Below are positions 46,001 to 53,841 of a stretch of DNA of 64,000 nt, in pieces (the first letter of the stretch is position 1; each line of letters starts with the position of its first letter). Source of the stretch: UBA2882 sp045542735 (GTDB taxonomy: Bacteria; Bacillota; Clostridia; Lachnospirales; Lachnospiraceae); NCBI GenBank assembly GCA_045542735.1, contig JAZQLQ010000023.1, forward strand, positions 1 to 64,000. The letters are read 5' to 3'. A program made the position numbers and the translations under genes. A model generated the notes under the pieces. The model was not told where the DNA came from. It saw nothing but the letters and a program-made list of their open reading frames with translations, and did no database searches.

Positions 46001-47727
46001 TTTGCTTCCGTGCCAAACAATTCTGTTAAAAAGGGGGAGTCGGTTTGCTTTTGATCATACAAGAGCACAAGACTCTCCTTTGCTCTTGTCATTGCCACAT
46101 AAAACATCCTCCTCTCTTCCTCCAATTCTTCTACTGCTAACATTCTTCCATGGGGGACTTTACCAAAATTCAAATCCGGCAAATACACCCGATCAAACTC
46201 CAAGCCTTTTGCTCCATGATATGTCATAACCGATATTTTCTTTGAAGCTCCTTCACTTTGTTTATCTTTCTCAGCATACGCCATTGCTTCTTCCAGTTGG
46301 CGGTAATTTCCATATAGTTTTGCCATTGCAACGATTTCGGCAAAATCTTTTCCGGTTTGTCTTTGCAATGTTTCATCACCACTATTTTTATCAATGACAT
46401 AGGCTTCATACCCCATTGCATTCCACACATAATGTAGTTGCCCGCGCAAATCCAGCTTCTTAGCAAATTCTGTTTGCATCTGCAATTTATTAATTCTTTC
46501 AACAATCCATGGTTTATCTTTCAACCTATTCTTTAACAAACGAAAATCTATCACCTCCTCGGTAAGTAACCTCCGACTGATATAGCGCACCGGCTTATTC
46601 ATGATTTGCAAAAAATCTTTTCGTTTATGTCCGCAATTAATAAACGACAAATATGCATGCAGATCATTCCACAGGGAATTCACTCCCTTTATTCCGGACA
46701 GACACTGATAAGGCTTTAATAATCCATTGGTTCGTAACAAAACAGCCTGACTTTTCCCCGGATATAACCAGGCATACCGTTCCACTTCTTCTTTTATGTA
46801 ATTAAGCATGTCATTTCGTCCTGTTGTTGCTTTTACCACAATTTCTCCTTCTATATCCTTTGTTGCCATAATTTCTTTCTGAAACCGTTGTTTATTTTCT
46901 CCAATAAACTTTGCCGTATGTTCCACAATCTTTTTACCACTTCGATAGTTGTAAGAAAGCCTGACAACTTCAGCAGCATACTCTATTTCAAATTGCTTCA
47001 TAATCTTAGGATCAGACCCCCGAAAACTATAAATTGCCTGGTCATCATCCCCTACGACAAAAAGATTATTCTGTTTACACAACAGTTTCACTGTCTCATA
47101 TTGTAACGGATTGATATCTTGAAATTCATCAATCAAGATATAATTAAAACGTTCCTGCCACTTTTCCCTTTCATTCATGTCATACAAAAGTCTGTCATGG
47201 CATACCTTAACCATATCATCAAAATCCAGTTTTTTGTTTTCTGACAACCATGCTTCATATTCTCTATATACCCATTCAAATTCGCCGGAAGACATCTGAT
47301 ATTTTCCATGAATATCATTTTTCTTATAACTGATTTCTTTCATACATACTTCTGCTCTATCAGTGGATTCCTGTCCCAACAGAGCATGCACAAAACCCAG
47401 GCGCTCTCTGTCACTTGCCAAGGTTCTTCTTTCCTGATGATTTGTACACAGAATCTGATAAAAAATAGAATGAAAAGTACCGAATTGTACATAGGCACAA
47501 GCCGGCAATAAACCTTTTGCCCTTGTTTGCATTTCTAAAGCTGCCGCTTTTGTAAACGTTAATACTAAAATATTGTTTGGTGGAATATTGCACTCAGAAA
47601 TGAGATGCTTAATACGATGTGTGATGACATATGTTTTTCCGGAGCCGGGCCCTGCCAAGACAAGCATGGGACCGGCTCCGTGTTGAATCGCTGCAATCTG
47701 CCCTTCGTTTTGTTTATTCACAGGCAT
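45892..47727 (-). CDS. UvrD/PcrA-like ATP-dependent DNA helicase (superfamily 1)
   Basis: This 3'-5' helicase of the UvrD/Rep class shows all SF1 motifs: Walker A (AGPGSGKTYVITHRI), motif II (ILIDEFQDINPLQYE), motif III (GDDDQAIYSFRG), motif IV (LSYNYRSGKKIVEHT), motif V (MTYHGAKGLEFDRVYLPDLN) and motif VI (MFYVAMTRAKESL). At 611 residues it is shorter than PcrA (about 720), mostly in the 2B region. The last 35 residues are a Ser/Asn-rich tail encoded antisense to the DUF1292 gene. The start overlaps the gltX stop by 14 bases. Confidence 0.93.
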   Translation of the reverse strand: MPVNKQNEGQIAAIQHGAGPMLVLAGPGSGKTYVITHRIKHLISECNIPPNNILVLTFTKAAALEMQTRAKGLLPACAYVQFGTFHSIFYQILCTNHQERRTLASDRERLGFVHALLGQESTDRAEVCMKEISYKKNDIHGKYQMSSGEFEWVYREYEAWLSENKKLDFDDMVKVCHDRLLYDMNEREKWQERFNYILIDEFQDINPLQYETVKLLCKQNNLFVVGDDDQAIYSFRGSDPKIMKQFEIEYAAEVVRLSYNYRSGKKIVEHTAKFIGENKQRFQKEIMATKDIEGEIVVKATTGRNDMLNYIKEEVERYAWLYPGKSQAVLLRTNGLLKPYQCLSGIKGVNSLWNDLHAYLSFINCGHKRKDFLQIMNKPVRYISRRLLTEEVIDFRLLKNRLKDKPWIVERINKLQMQTEFAKKLDLRGQLHYVWNAMGYEAYVIDKNSGDETLQRQTGKDFAEIVAMAKLYGNYRQLEEAMAYAEKDKQSEGASKKISVMTYHGAKGLEFDRVYLPDLNFGKVPHGRMLAVEELEEERRMFYVAMTRAKESLVLLYDQKQTDSPFLTELFGTEANYSESSSVSNNSSNSQLSRYSSKASSTFSNSASSSM

Positions 47728-49189
47728 TCTCTAACAATTCAATTCCTTTTTTAATTCTCTTAATGGATTCTTCTTTACCAAGAACTTCCATAATCTCTGT
47801 AGCACCGGCAGGTGTCATCTGCTTGCCGGAAACTGCAGTACGGATAGGCCAAAGTACATATCCGTTTTTGTATTCCTTTTCAGCCACAAATGCACTTAAT
47901 GTCTGATAAAGCGCATCATTGGTATAATCTTCTTGTGCTTCCAAAATCGGTAACACTTCTTTTAATACCGCCAAAGATGTCTCGCTGTTGGTCTTCATCT
48001 TTTTGTGTGTATACATAGCAAGATCATACTCCGGCAACTCTTCAAAGAAATCAATGTGTCCCGCAATATCCAGGAATACATCAATACGGGTTTTAACCAT
48101 CTCTGCAATTTTCTTTAAATCTAAATCTTTGGTAATGGTCTCTTTCATGACCGGCAATGCTTTTTCATAGAATGCATCGAAATCCATTGCCTTAATATAC
48201 TCGCTATTCATCCATTTTAATTTGCCATAATCAAATACTGCAGGAGATTTGGACATGTGACGGTAATCAAAAGCCTCTACCAATTCTTCTAATGAGAAAA
48301 TCTCACGGTTATCGGAAGGACTCCAACCTAAAAGTGCCACAAAATTTACAACTGCTTCTGTTAAAAATCCCTGATCAATCAAATCTTCATAAGAAGAATG
48401 ACCACATCTCTTGGATAATTTCTGATGATTCTCATCAGTAATCAAAGGACAATGTACATAAACCGGAACTTCCCATCCAAAGGCGTCATACAGGCGGTTA
48501 TATTTGGGGGAAGAAGACAAATATTCATTTCCTCTTACCACATGAGTAATGCCCATCAAATGGTCATCTACTACATTGGCAAAATTGTAAGTAGGGAATC
48601 CGTCGGATTTGATTAATACCATATCATCCAACTCTTCATTACTCACACTGATATCTCCATAAATCTCATCATGGAAGGTTGTAGTGCCTTCGTTAGGAGT
48701 ATTTTGACGGATAACATAGGGAATACCGGTTGCCAGCTTCTCTTCCACTTCCTCTTTGGATAAAGAAAGACAATGCTTATCATAGACATTGATTTCTTTC
48801 TTTTCGCCATTTTCCAACTCGATGACTTTGTGACATTCCTGCAAGCGGGCTTCATCACAGAAACAATAATATGCTTCACCTTTGTCTACCAGCTTTTTGG
48901 CATATTCCAAATAAATACCCTGTGCCTGTCTCTCACTCTGTACATAAGGTCCAAAACCTTTGTCCTTGTCGGGACCTTCATCATGTAAAAGACCGGTTGC
49001 CTGAAGTGTACGATTGATAATATCAACAGCACCTTCAACCTCTCGTACCTGATCCGTATCTTCAATACGGAGAATAAAATCTCCACCTTCATGTTTGGTA
49101 ATCAAATATGCATAAAGCGCCGTTCTTAAGTTACCCACATGCATCTTACCTGTGGGGCTGGGCGCAAAACGAGTTCTTACTTTACTCAT
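47714..49189 (-). CDS. gltX: glutamyl-tRNA synthetase
   Basis: This class I synthetase charges tRNA-Glu (and in many Firmicutes also tRNA-Gln for later amidation). The 491 residues include the HIGH-type motif FAPSPTGKMHVGNLRTALY, RIEDTDQVR, and the KMSKS-type motif QKLSKRCGH, with the anticodon-binding helical domain at the C-terminus. Start and preceding hydrogenase stop share one base (TAATG), so the genes are co-translated. Confidence 0.96.
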   Translation of the reverse strand: MSKVRTRFAPSPTGKMHVGNLRTALYAYLITKHEGGDFILRIEDTDQVREVEGAVDIINRTLQATGLLHDEGPDKDKGFGPYVQSERQAQGIYLEYAKKLVDKGEAYYCFCDEARLQECHKVIELENGEKKEINVYDKHCLSLSKEEVEEKLATGIPYVIRQNTPNEGTTTFHDEIYGDISVSNEELDDMVLIKSDGFPTYNFANVVDDHLMGITHVVRGNEYLSSSPKYNRLYDAFGWEVPVYVHCPLITDENHQKLSKRCGHSSYEDLIDQGFLTEAVVNFVALLGWSPSDNREIFSLEELVEAFDYRHMSKSPAVFDYGKLKWMNSEYIKAMDFDAFYEKALPVMKETITKDLDLKKIAEMVKTRIDVFLDIAGHIDFFEELPEYDLAMYTHKKMKTNSETSLAVLKEVLPILEAQEDYTNDALYQTLSAFVAEKEYKNGYVLWPIRTAVSGKQMTPAGATEIMEVLGKEESIKRIKKGIELLENACE

Positions 49190-50694
49190 TATTGTATATC
49201 CTCCTGCTTCATAGAATCCATAGACGGAAGTTGTACTTCGGATTCTGCTTTAAATGTATTGACCGCTTTGGCTGCCTGAGGTACTGCAATATTGGTACCC
49301 GCACCGGCTACACAGCCGCCGGGACATGCCATACCTTCGATAAGGCATCCGTTTTTCTTGCCAACCTTGGCAAGCATCAACATCTTTTTACATTCTGTGA
49401 GACTTTCTGCATGCTCAATATGAACTTCAACGTCCGGATAATGCTCGCGAATCACATCTTCAATGGCACTTGCAACACCACCTGCCACACCATAGCCACG
49501 GCCTGCTCCGGTTGCATCATTCATTGGTTCGTCTGTTTCTATCTCTTCTAAATTGATTCCCTTTGCTTCAAACATGCCGCTTAACTCTTCAAATGTAATA
49601 ACAAAATCTACATCCGAACGTACGGTTCTACGGGATGCTTCCAATTTTTTGGACGCACAAGGACCGATAAATACAATTCCGGCATCGGGATGCTCTTTTT
49701 TAATCACTCTTGCCGTTGCAACCATAGGAGTCAGCTCATTGGAAATATTGCTGATAGTCTCCGGGAAGAACTTCTTAGCCATCATAGACCAGGACGGACA
49801 ACAGCTTGTCAACAAGAAGGGTAACTCTCCGGTTGCAACCTTCTCCACATAATGATGCGCTTCTGCAATAGCTCCCATATCCGCACCGATAGCAGTCTCA
49901 TAAACATCCGCAAAACCAAGCATCTTTAGTGCAGTTTTTAACTTACCGGGTGTCACACCGGGACCAAACTGGCCAACAAACGCCGGTGCAACCTGTGCAA
50001 TAATCGGTCTGCCGGACTGGATGGCACGAATCAGCTGGAAAATCTGGGACTTGTCCGCAATGGCACCGAAAGGACAATTTACCATACACTGTCCACAAGA
50101 TACACATAATTCATTATCAATACATGCTCTGCCATATTTGTCATTTTTGATAGCATTCACACCACAAGCTGCCGCACAAGGACGAATCTGATGGGAAATG
50201 GCATCATACGGGCAGATGGCCTTACATTTACCGCATCGGATACACTTCTCCTGATCAATATAAGAATGACCGTTTACAAAGCTAATCGCACCTCTAGGGC
50301 ATACCTCCATACAAGGATGTGCCGTACATCCCATACAGCGATCTGTTACTTTATAATCATTCTCCGGACATTTATTACACGCGGAAGGAATCACCTGCAT
50401 AAGCGGTGGCTCATAATATTTCTCCGCAATATTACTCTCTTCAATACCGGAAGACACATGAATCGGCGCATCCTCAGGCCGCAATGACATACCCATGGCA
50501 AGTCTCATACGCTCTCTGACAATGGCACGCTCTCTATATATATCGCCTCTGTCATCCGGATCAACCGAATCAACAATGATATAAGGCAATGCCTCCATAT
50601 CATCGGTCAAATTGGTAGAATTGTATGCCAGATTGGCTACTTCCTTAAATATTCTTTTTCTGGATTTACGAACTTCTGTATCTATACCTCTCAT
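49189..50694 (-). CDS. monomeric [FeFe] hydrogenase, group B-like
   Basis: The 501-residue protein has ferredoxin-type cluster motifs (CMGCTAHPCMEVCPRG, CIRCGKCKAICPYDA, CVSCGQCMVNCPFG) and the H-cluster cysteines: L1 TSCCPSW, L2 GPCASKKLE (group A has MPCxxKxxE), L3 EGMACPGGCVAGAG. The L2 and L3 variants fit group B hydrogenases, often found in fermentative anaerobes, so direction and partner are uncertain; it may produce or sense H2. The maturases HydE/F/G are not in the window. GGGAGGACC lies before the ATG. It heads the hydrogenase-gltX-helicase operon. Confidence 0.88.
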   Translation of the reverse strand: MRGIDTEVRKSRKRIFKEVANLAYNSTNLTDDMEALPYIIVDSVDPDDRGDIYRERAIVRERMRLAMGMSLRPEDAPIHVSSGIEESNIAEKYYEPPLMQVIPSACNKCPENDYKVTDRCMGCTAHPCMEVCPRGAISFVNGHSYIDQEKCIRCGKCKAICPYDAISHQIRPCAAACGVNAIKNDKYGRACIDNELCVSCGQCMVNCPFGAIADKSQIFQLIRAIQSGRPIIAQVAPAFVGQFGPGVTPGKLKTALKMLGFADVYETAIGADMGAIAEAHHYVEKVATGELPFLLTSCCPSWSMMAKKFFPETISNISNELTPMVATARVIKKEHPDAGIVFIGPCASKKLEASRRTVRSDVDFVITFEELSGMFEAKGINLEEIETDEPMNDATGAGRGYGVAGGVASAIEDVIREHYPDVEVHIEHAESLTECKKMLMLAKVGKKNGCLIEGMACPGGCVAGAGTNIAVPQAAKAVNTFKAESEVQLPSMDSMKQEDIQ

Positions 50695-50803
50695 AGGGTC
50701 CTCCCAAATATTTTCGCATTCGTTAATATTTTGACATAAACAGTAGAGAAAATCAAGTTATAAATACAAGTACATCACCTGCAGTTTTGTCATTATAACA
50801 CAA

Positions 50804-50830
50804 ACTGCCAGGCACATTGTACCTGGCAGT
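50804..50830 (-). terminator. terminator after the SHOCT protein gene
   Basis: ACTGCCAGG (50804-50812) and CCTGGCAGT (50822-50830) form a 9-bp stem with a nine-base loop. On the minus strand it is followed by TTGTGTT. It lies 18 bases past the SHOCT gene stop. Confidence 0.7.
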
Positions 50831-50847
50831 AATCATACTTATTTTTA

Positions 50848-51558
50848 TTAGAAAATACTTACTAATTTCTTCTTTTCTGCTATGTATTCTTCTTCACTTA
50901 AGATACCGTTGTCGCGTAAAACTTTCAGTTTCTTAATCTTTGTCTCGAATTCAGATAAGTCATCAGCCATACCGGATAATGCAACTGTATCAAAGTTCTC
51001 TTCCTGAGCAGGTGCAGGAGTAGGTGCTGCAACTACAGGTGTAGGCGCGGGTGCTGCTGCTCTCTGAACTGCCGCTGCTGCTGCAGAAGATGCTGCAGGT
51101 GCTGCCGCTGCAGGAGCTGACGCAGGTGCCAAACCTTTCTGCTGACGAATTCTATCTGTCAAGGATGCAGCTTTTTCTTTTGCTTCATTAATGGAAGCAG
51201 AAAATCCTGCCATATCATCCAAACCGGGAAGATACAAGAATCTGGTAAACTTAGTCTCAGGATTCTCGATAGTAACCATAATGGCTTTCTTTCCGGAGTA
51301 TGTTGTCTCTTCTACTTTCTTTACATTTAATAAGTAATGAGATACATTATCAATTCTTGTATTTAAAGCTTTGGGATTGTCAGACATGGGAAGACGTCCA
51401 CTGATACGTAAGTTGGACACTGCTGCTCTCATATCTTCTGCTTTTCCAATAATACCAGCCTTAAAAGACCACTCTTTCTGGAATACAATTTTCTCAAGTC
51501 TGATACACTGATTACAAACTTCACCAGCTGCTTCGCCGCCACAAATTAAACATTTCAT
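50848..51558 (-). CDS. zinc-ribbon and SHOCT-domain protein
   Basis: The 236-residue soluble protein starts with a two-CxxC zinc ribbon (MKCLICGGEAAGEVCNQC), followed by an alpha/beta domain (about 30-130, with KVEETTYSGKKAIMVTIENP), an Ala/Pro-rich linker (about 145-185) and a C-terminal SHOCT helix pair (FETKIKKLKVLRDNGILSEEEYIAEKKKLV). SHOCT domains mediate oligomerisation; the function of this protein is unknown. It is divergent from cotJABC, with a promoter at 51625-51653. Confidence 0.85.
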   Translation of the reverse strand: MKCLICGGEAAGEVCNQCIRLEKIVFQKEWSFKAGIIGKAEDMRAAVSNLRISGRLPMSDNPKALNTRIDNVSHYLLNVKKVEETTYSGKKAIMVTIENPETKFTRFLYLPGLDDMAGFSASINEAKEKAASLTDRIRQQKGLAPASAPAAAAPAASSAAAAAVQRAAAPAPTPVVAAPTPAPAQEENFDTVALSGMADDLSEFETKIKKLKVLRDNGILSEEEYIAEKKKLVSIF

Positions 51559-51624
51559 AAGTATTCACTCCCTATATCTATATTATTATATATAAACACG
51601 TAATTAGGATTTGACCCTATCCAC

Positions 51625-51653
51625 ATTATAATAAGTTCAGATTTTTTTGTAAA
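51625..51653 (-). promoter_or_regulatory. sigma-A promoter of the SHOCT protein gene
   Basis: TTTACA (51648-51653) and TATAAT (51625-51630) on the minus strand are 17 bases apart, about 67 bases before the gene. The rest of the divergent 289-bp spacer must hold the cotJ promoter; I could not place a convincing sporulation-sigma site. Confidence 0.7.
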
Positions 51654-51847
51654 CACCTAACTTATGTTTTGGGATAAAATGCCAAATCATTTTAGTATTA
51701 TATATTCTATGTACCAAAATTTTATCATAACGGCATAAAATTTGCAAGGAAACGATTGTAAATTTTGTGCAAAATGATGTTATTTTTTCAACATTTCCAT
51801 TTTTTTACATATATTAACAAAAAAGAAGCATTTCGAAAGGTGAAAAT

Positions 51848-52018
51848 ATGAAAGATTACCGTTTTTTAGAGCATCAAAATGAATTCCCTATCGCTATGGC
51901 ATATGTTCCTTGGCAACATTTGGAAAACGTATATGAAAATCTGGAAGAAGCATTCTGTGCAGGTACACTCTTCCCTGAACTCAATAAACCTTTTACCGGA
52001 AGGAGGGGCAAATCATGA
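51848..52018 (+). CDS. cotJA: spore coat-associated protein CotJA
   Basis: The short gene encodes 56 residues, starting MKDYRFLEHQNEFPIAMAYV. The segment PWQHLENVYENLEEAFCAGT followed by LFPELNKPF is the family signature. CotJA is deposited with CotJC in the coat of Bacillus and many Clostridia. GAAAGG lies before the ATG and the stop overlaps the cotJB start (ATGA). Expression is expected in the mother cell under sporulation sigma factors; a convincing site is not resolved. Confidence 0.9.
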   Translation: MKDYRFLEHQNEFPIAMAYVPWQHLENVYENLEEAFCAGTLFPELNKPFTGRRGKS

Positions 52019-52314
52019 TGTATCGACAGCCCATGGTTCAATCTGCCGGTAGCAGAATGAACAGAGCAAAACTTTTGAAAGAAATCTCCATGGTAGATTT
52101 TGCTATTGTGGAGTTAAATCTGTATCTGGATACACATCCTGATGACACTGATGCCGTTGCATATATCAAACAATATATTACCATTTTAAATCGTCTGAAG
52201 GAAGAATATGCAGCACAATATGGACCCTTAACCGTGTGTGATGCAACCTTTCACGATTGCGAAACTTGGAAATGGGCAAGAATGCCTTTGCCTTGGGAAG
52301 GAGGATGTAAATAA
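52015..52314 (+). CDS. cotJB: spore coat protein CotJB
   Basis: The 99-residue protein matches CotJB: LLKEISMVDFAIVELNLYLD, THPDDTDAVAYIKQY and the C-terminal WKWARMPLPWEGGC. It lies in cotJABC, overlapping cotJA by four bases and cotJC by one base. AAGGAGGGG precedes the start; a second ATG (52018) directly follows and could be used instead. Its exact role in coat assembly is unclear. Confidence 0.93.
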   Translation: MMYRQPMVQSAGSRMNRAKLLKEISMVDFAIVELNLYLDTHPDDTDAVAYIKQYITILNRLKEEYAAQYGPLTVCDATFHDCETWKWARMPLPWEGGCK

Positions 52315-52937
52315 TGTGGAATTATGAAAAACGTTTACAATATCCTGTTGACATCAAGACAACCAATGCTAAAATTGCCAAAATCATTATTTCTCAGTAC
52401 GGCGGACCCGATGGCGAAATCAGCGCATCCTTGCGCTATCTCTCCCAGCGTTATACCATTCCCTACAAAGAAGTTGCCGGTCTTTTAACCGATATCGGTA
52501 CAGAAGAATTGGCACACTTTGAATTGGTCGGTGCCATTGTATATCAATTGACCAAGGATTTAAGTATGGATGAAATCGAAAAACAGGGCTTCGGTCCCTA
52601 CTATGTGGATCACACATTGGCTTTATGGCCTCAGGCTGCCGGTGGTGTTCCCTTTAACGCAAATCAGTTTCAATCCAAAGGTGATGTTATCACAGATTTG
52701 ATGGAAAACCTTGCTGCCGAACAGAAAGCCCGTACCACATACGACAATATTCTCCGCATGGTCAAGGATCCCGATGTCTGTGATGCCATCCGCTTCCTTC
52801 GTGCCAGAGAAGTAGTTCACTTCCAGCGTTTTGGTGAAGCCCTCCGTATGGTTCAGGAACAGCTTGACCCTATTAACTTCTATCAGTATAATCCGGCATT
52901 TGATGTGAAAAAGCCTTGCGATTGTGATAACAACTGA
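52314..52937 (+). CDS. cotJC: manganese catalase-family spore coat protein CotJC
   Basis: The 207-residue protein has the ferritin-like four-helix plan of Mn catalases: GEISASLRYLSQRYTIP, TDIGTEELAHFELVGA (metal ligands E..H), AAEQKARTTYDNILR and REVVHFQRFGEAL (E..H). It lacks the long C-terminal tail of secreted Mn catalases and ends in a Cys-containing CDCDNN. Peroxide removal in the spore coat is the expected role. It is last in cotJABC. Confidence 0.95.
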   Translation: MWNYEKRLQYPVDIKTTNAKIAKIIISQYGGPDGEISASLRYLSQRYTIPYKEVAGLLTDIGTEELAHFELVGAIVYQLTKDLSMDEIEKQGFGPYYVDHTLALWPQAAGGVPFNANQFQSKGDVITDLMENLAAEQKARTTYDNILRMVKDPDVCDAIRFLRAREVVHFQRFGEALRMVQEQLDPINFYQYNPAFDVKKPCDCDNN

Positions 52938-52972
52938 TGCTTTCTGCACAATTTCATGTCTGGGTAATTCTC

Positions 52973-53007
52973 AAAGGGCCGGTGCATTATGAATGCACCG
53001 ACCCTTT
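52973..53007. terminator. shared bidirectional terminator of cotJC and ssrA
   Basis: AAAGGGCCGGTGCATT (from 52973) pairs with AATGCACCGACCCTTT (to 53007) with one mismatch and a three-base loop. It lies 36 bases after the cotJC stop and seven bases after the tmRNA 3' end, so it can end both converging transcripts. Confidence 0.75.
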
Positions 53008-53013
53008 CCCGAG

Positions 53014-53349
53014 TGGAGTAGACGGGAGTCGAACCCGTGTCCAAAAGCCCATTCCCTGTACTTCTACTATCATAGTCAGTTCTTTGACATTCCCTCCGTC
53101 AGACGGGAACTAACACCCTTCTGACTTTAGTAGCTTCATGATACGCCCATGACCGCAAAGCTTAAGCCATGTCGTTTCCTACATAGTCGATGCCTGGGTC
53201 TTAGGGTGTAGGTGCCCTAAGTCAGACAGCTGCCATTAGGCAGCGTATGCTAAATTATCTTCAGCGTTTATTTTTAGTTTGCCATTTGACGCATTGCATG
53301 CGGATAGCTTCTCCAGCTGCAAGACCCCTGTCGAAACCATTACTACCCC
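53014..53349 (-). ncRNA. ssrA: transfer-messenger RNA (tmRNA)
   Basis: On the minus strand the 5' end GGGGUAGUAAUGGUUUCGACAG and the 3' end GGUUCGACUCCCGUCUACUCCA form the tRNA-Ala-like acceptor and T arm (GGGGUAG with CUACUCC); CCA is not encoded. The 336-nt length is typical. The internal tag reading frame begins with resume codon GCT (53263-53265) and ends TAA at 53236, giving AEDNLAYAA after the tRNA-borne Ala. It rescues stalled ribosomes with SmpB, encoded just upstream on the same strand. Confidence 0.96.
53236..53265 (-). other. tmRNA proteolysis-tag reading frame
   Basis: Ten codons from GCT to TAA specify AEDNLAYAA, which after the alanine carried by tmRNA marks proteins for ClpXP-type proteases. 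The C-terminal YAA differs from the usual LAA. The exact resume codon is inferred by comparison with known Clostridia tags such as AEDNFALAA. Confidence 0.75.
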
Positions 53350-53374
53350 ATATTTAATTGTATATATGATCAGA

Positions 53375-53839
53375 TTACAGATTGCGAATCTTAAATTCCC
53401 TTTCTGTCTCTCTGCGCATATCTTTTTTGGCAATATCCTCTCTCTTATCGTAGAGTTTTTTACCTCTGGCAAGACCGATTTCTATCTTTGCTCTCCCGTT
53501 ACTGAAATATACCTGTAAGGGTACAAGGGTAAAACCTTTTTCTGCCATTTTCCCTGCCAACTTGTTAATCTCTGCTTTATGCAATAACAACTTACGGATA
53601 CGAAGCGGATCTTTGTTAAAGATATTTCCTTTTTCATAGGGACTGATATTCATCCCATAGACAAAGGCTTCACCGTTTTCAATGCGGACAAAGGATTCTT
53701 TGATACTGCATTTGCCCATACGCAGGGATTTGACTTCTGTGCCGTGAAGTTCAATGCCTGCTTCATATTTTTCATCTATGAAATAGTCATGATATGCTTT
53801 TTTATTGTTGGCTACCAACTTCATAGCTTCTTTTGCCAT
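53375..53839 (-). CDS. smpB: SsrA-binding protein SmpB
   Basis: The 154-residue RNA-binding protein has the family pattern: KLVANNKKAYHDYFIDEKYEAG split, IELHGTEVKSLRMGKCSIKE, and the basic C-terminal tail (KKLYDKREDIAKKDMRRETEREF) that enters the decoding centre. The start at 53839 fits the GGAGGG seven bases upstream; an ATG two codons earlier directly abuts this site. That earlier ATG overlaps the rnr stop (ATGA). The tmRNA gene follows after 25 bases. Confidence 0.95.
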   Translation of the reverse strand: MAKEAMKLVANNKKAYHDYFIDEKYEAGIELHGTEVKSLRMGKCSIKESFVRIENGEAFVYGMNISPYEKGNIFNKDPLRIRKLLLHKAEINKLAGKMAEKGFTLVPLQVYFSNGRAKIEIGLARGKKLYDKREDIAKKDMRRETEREFKIRNL

Positions 53840-53841
53840 AC

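Noticed and set aside
53236..53472. A 78-codon minus-strand reading frame over the tmRNA
   Set aside because: It is the tmRNA tag frame extended upstream into structural RNA and the smpB 3' end; not a separate gene.
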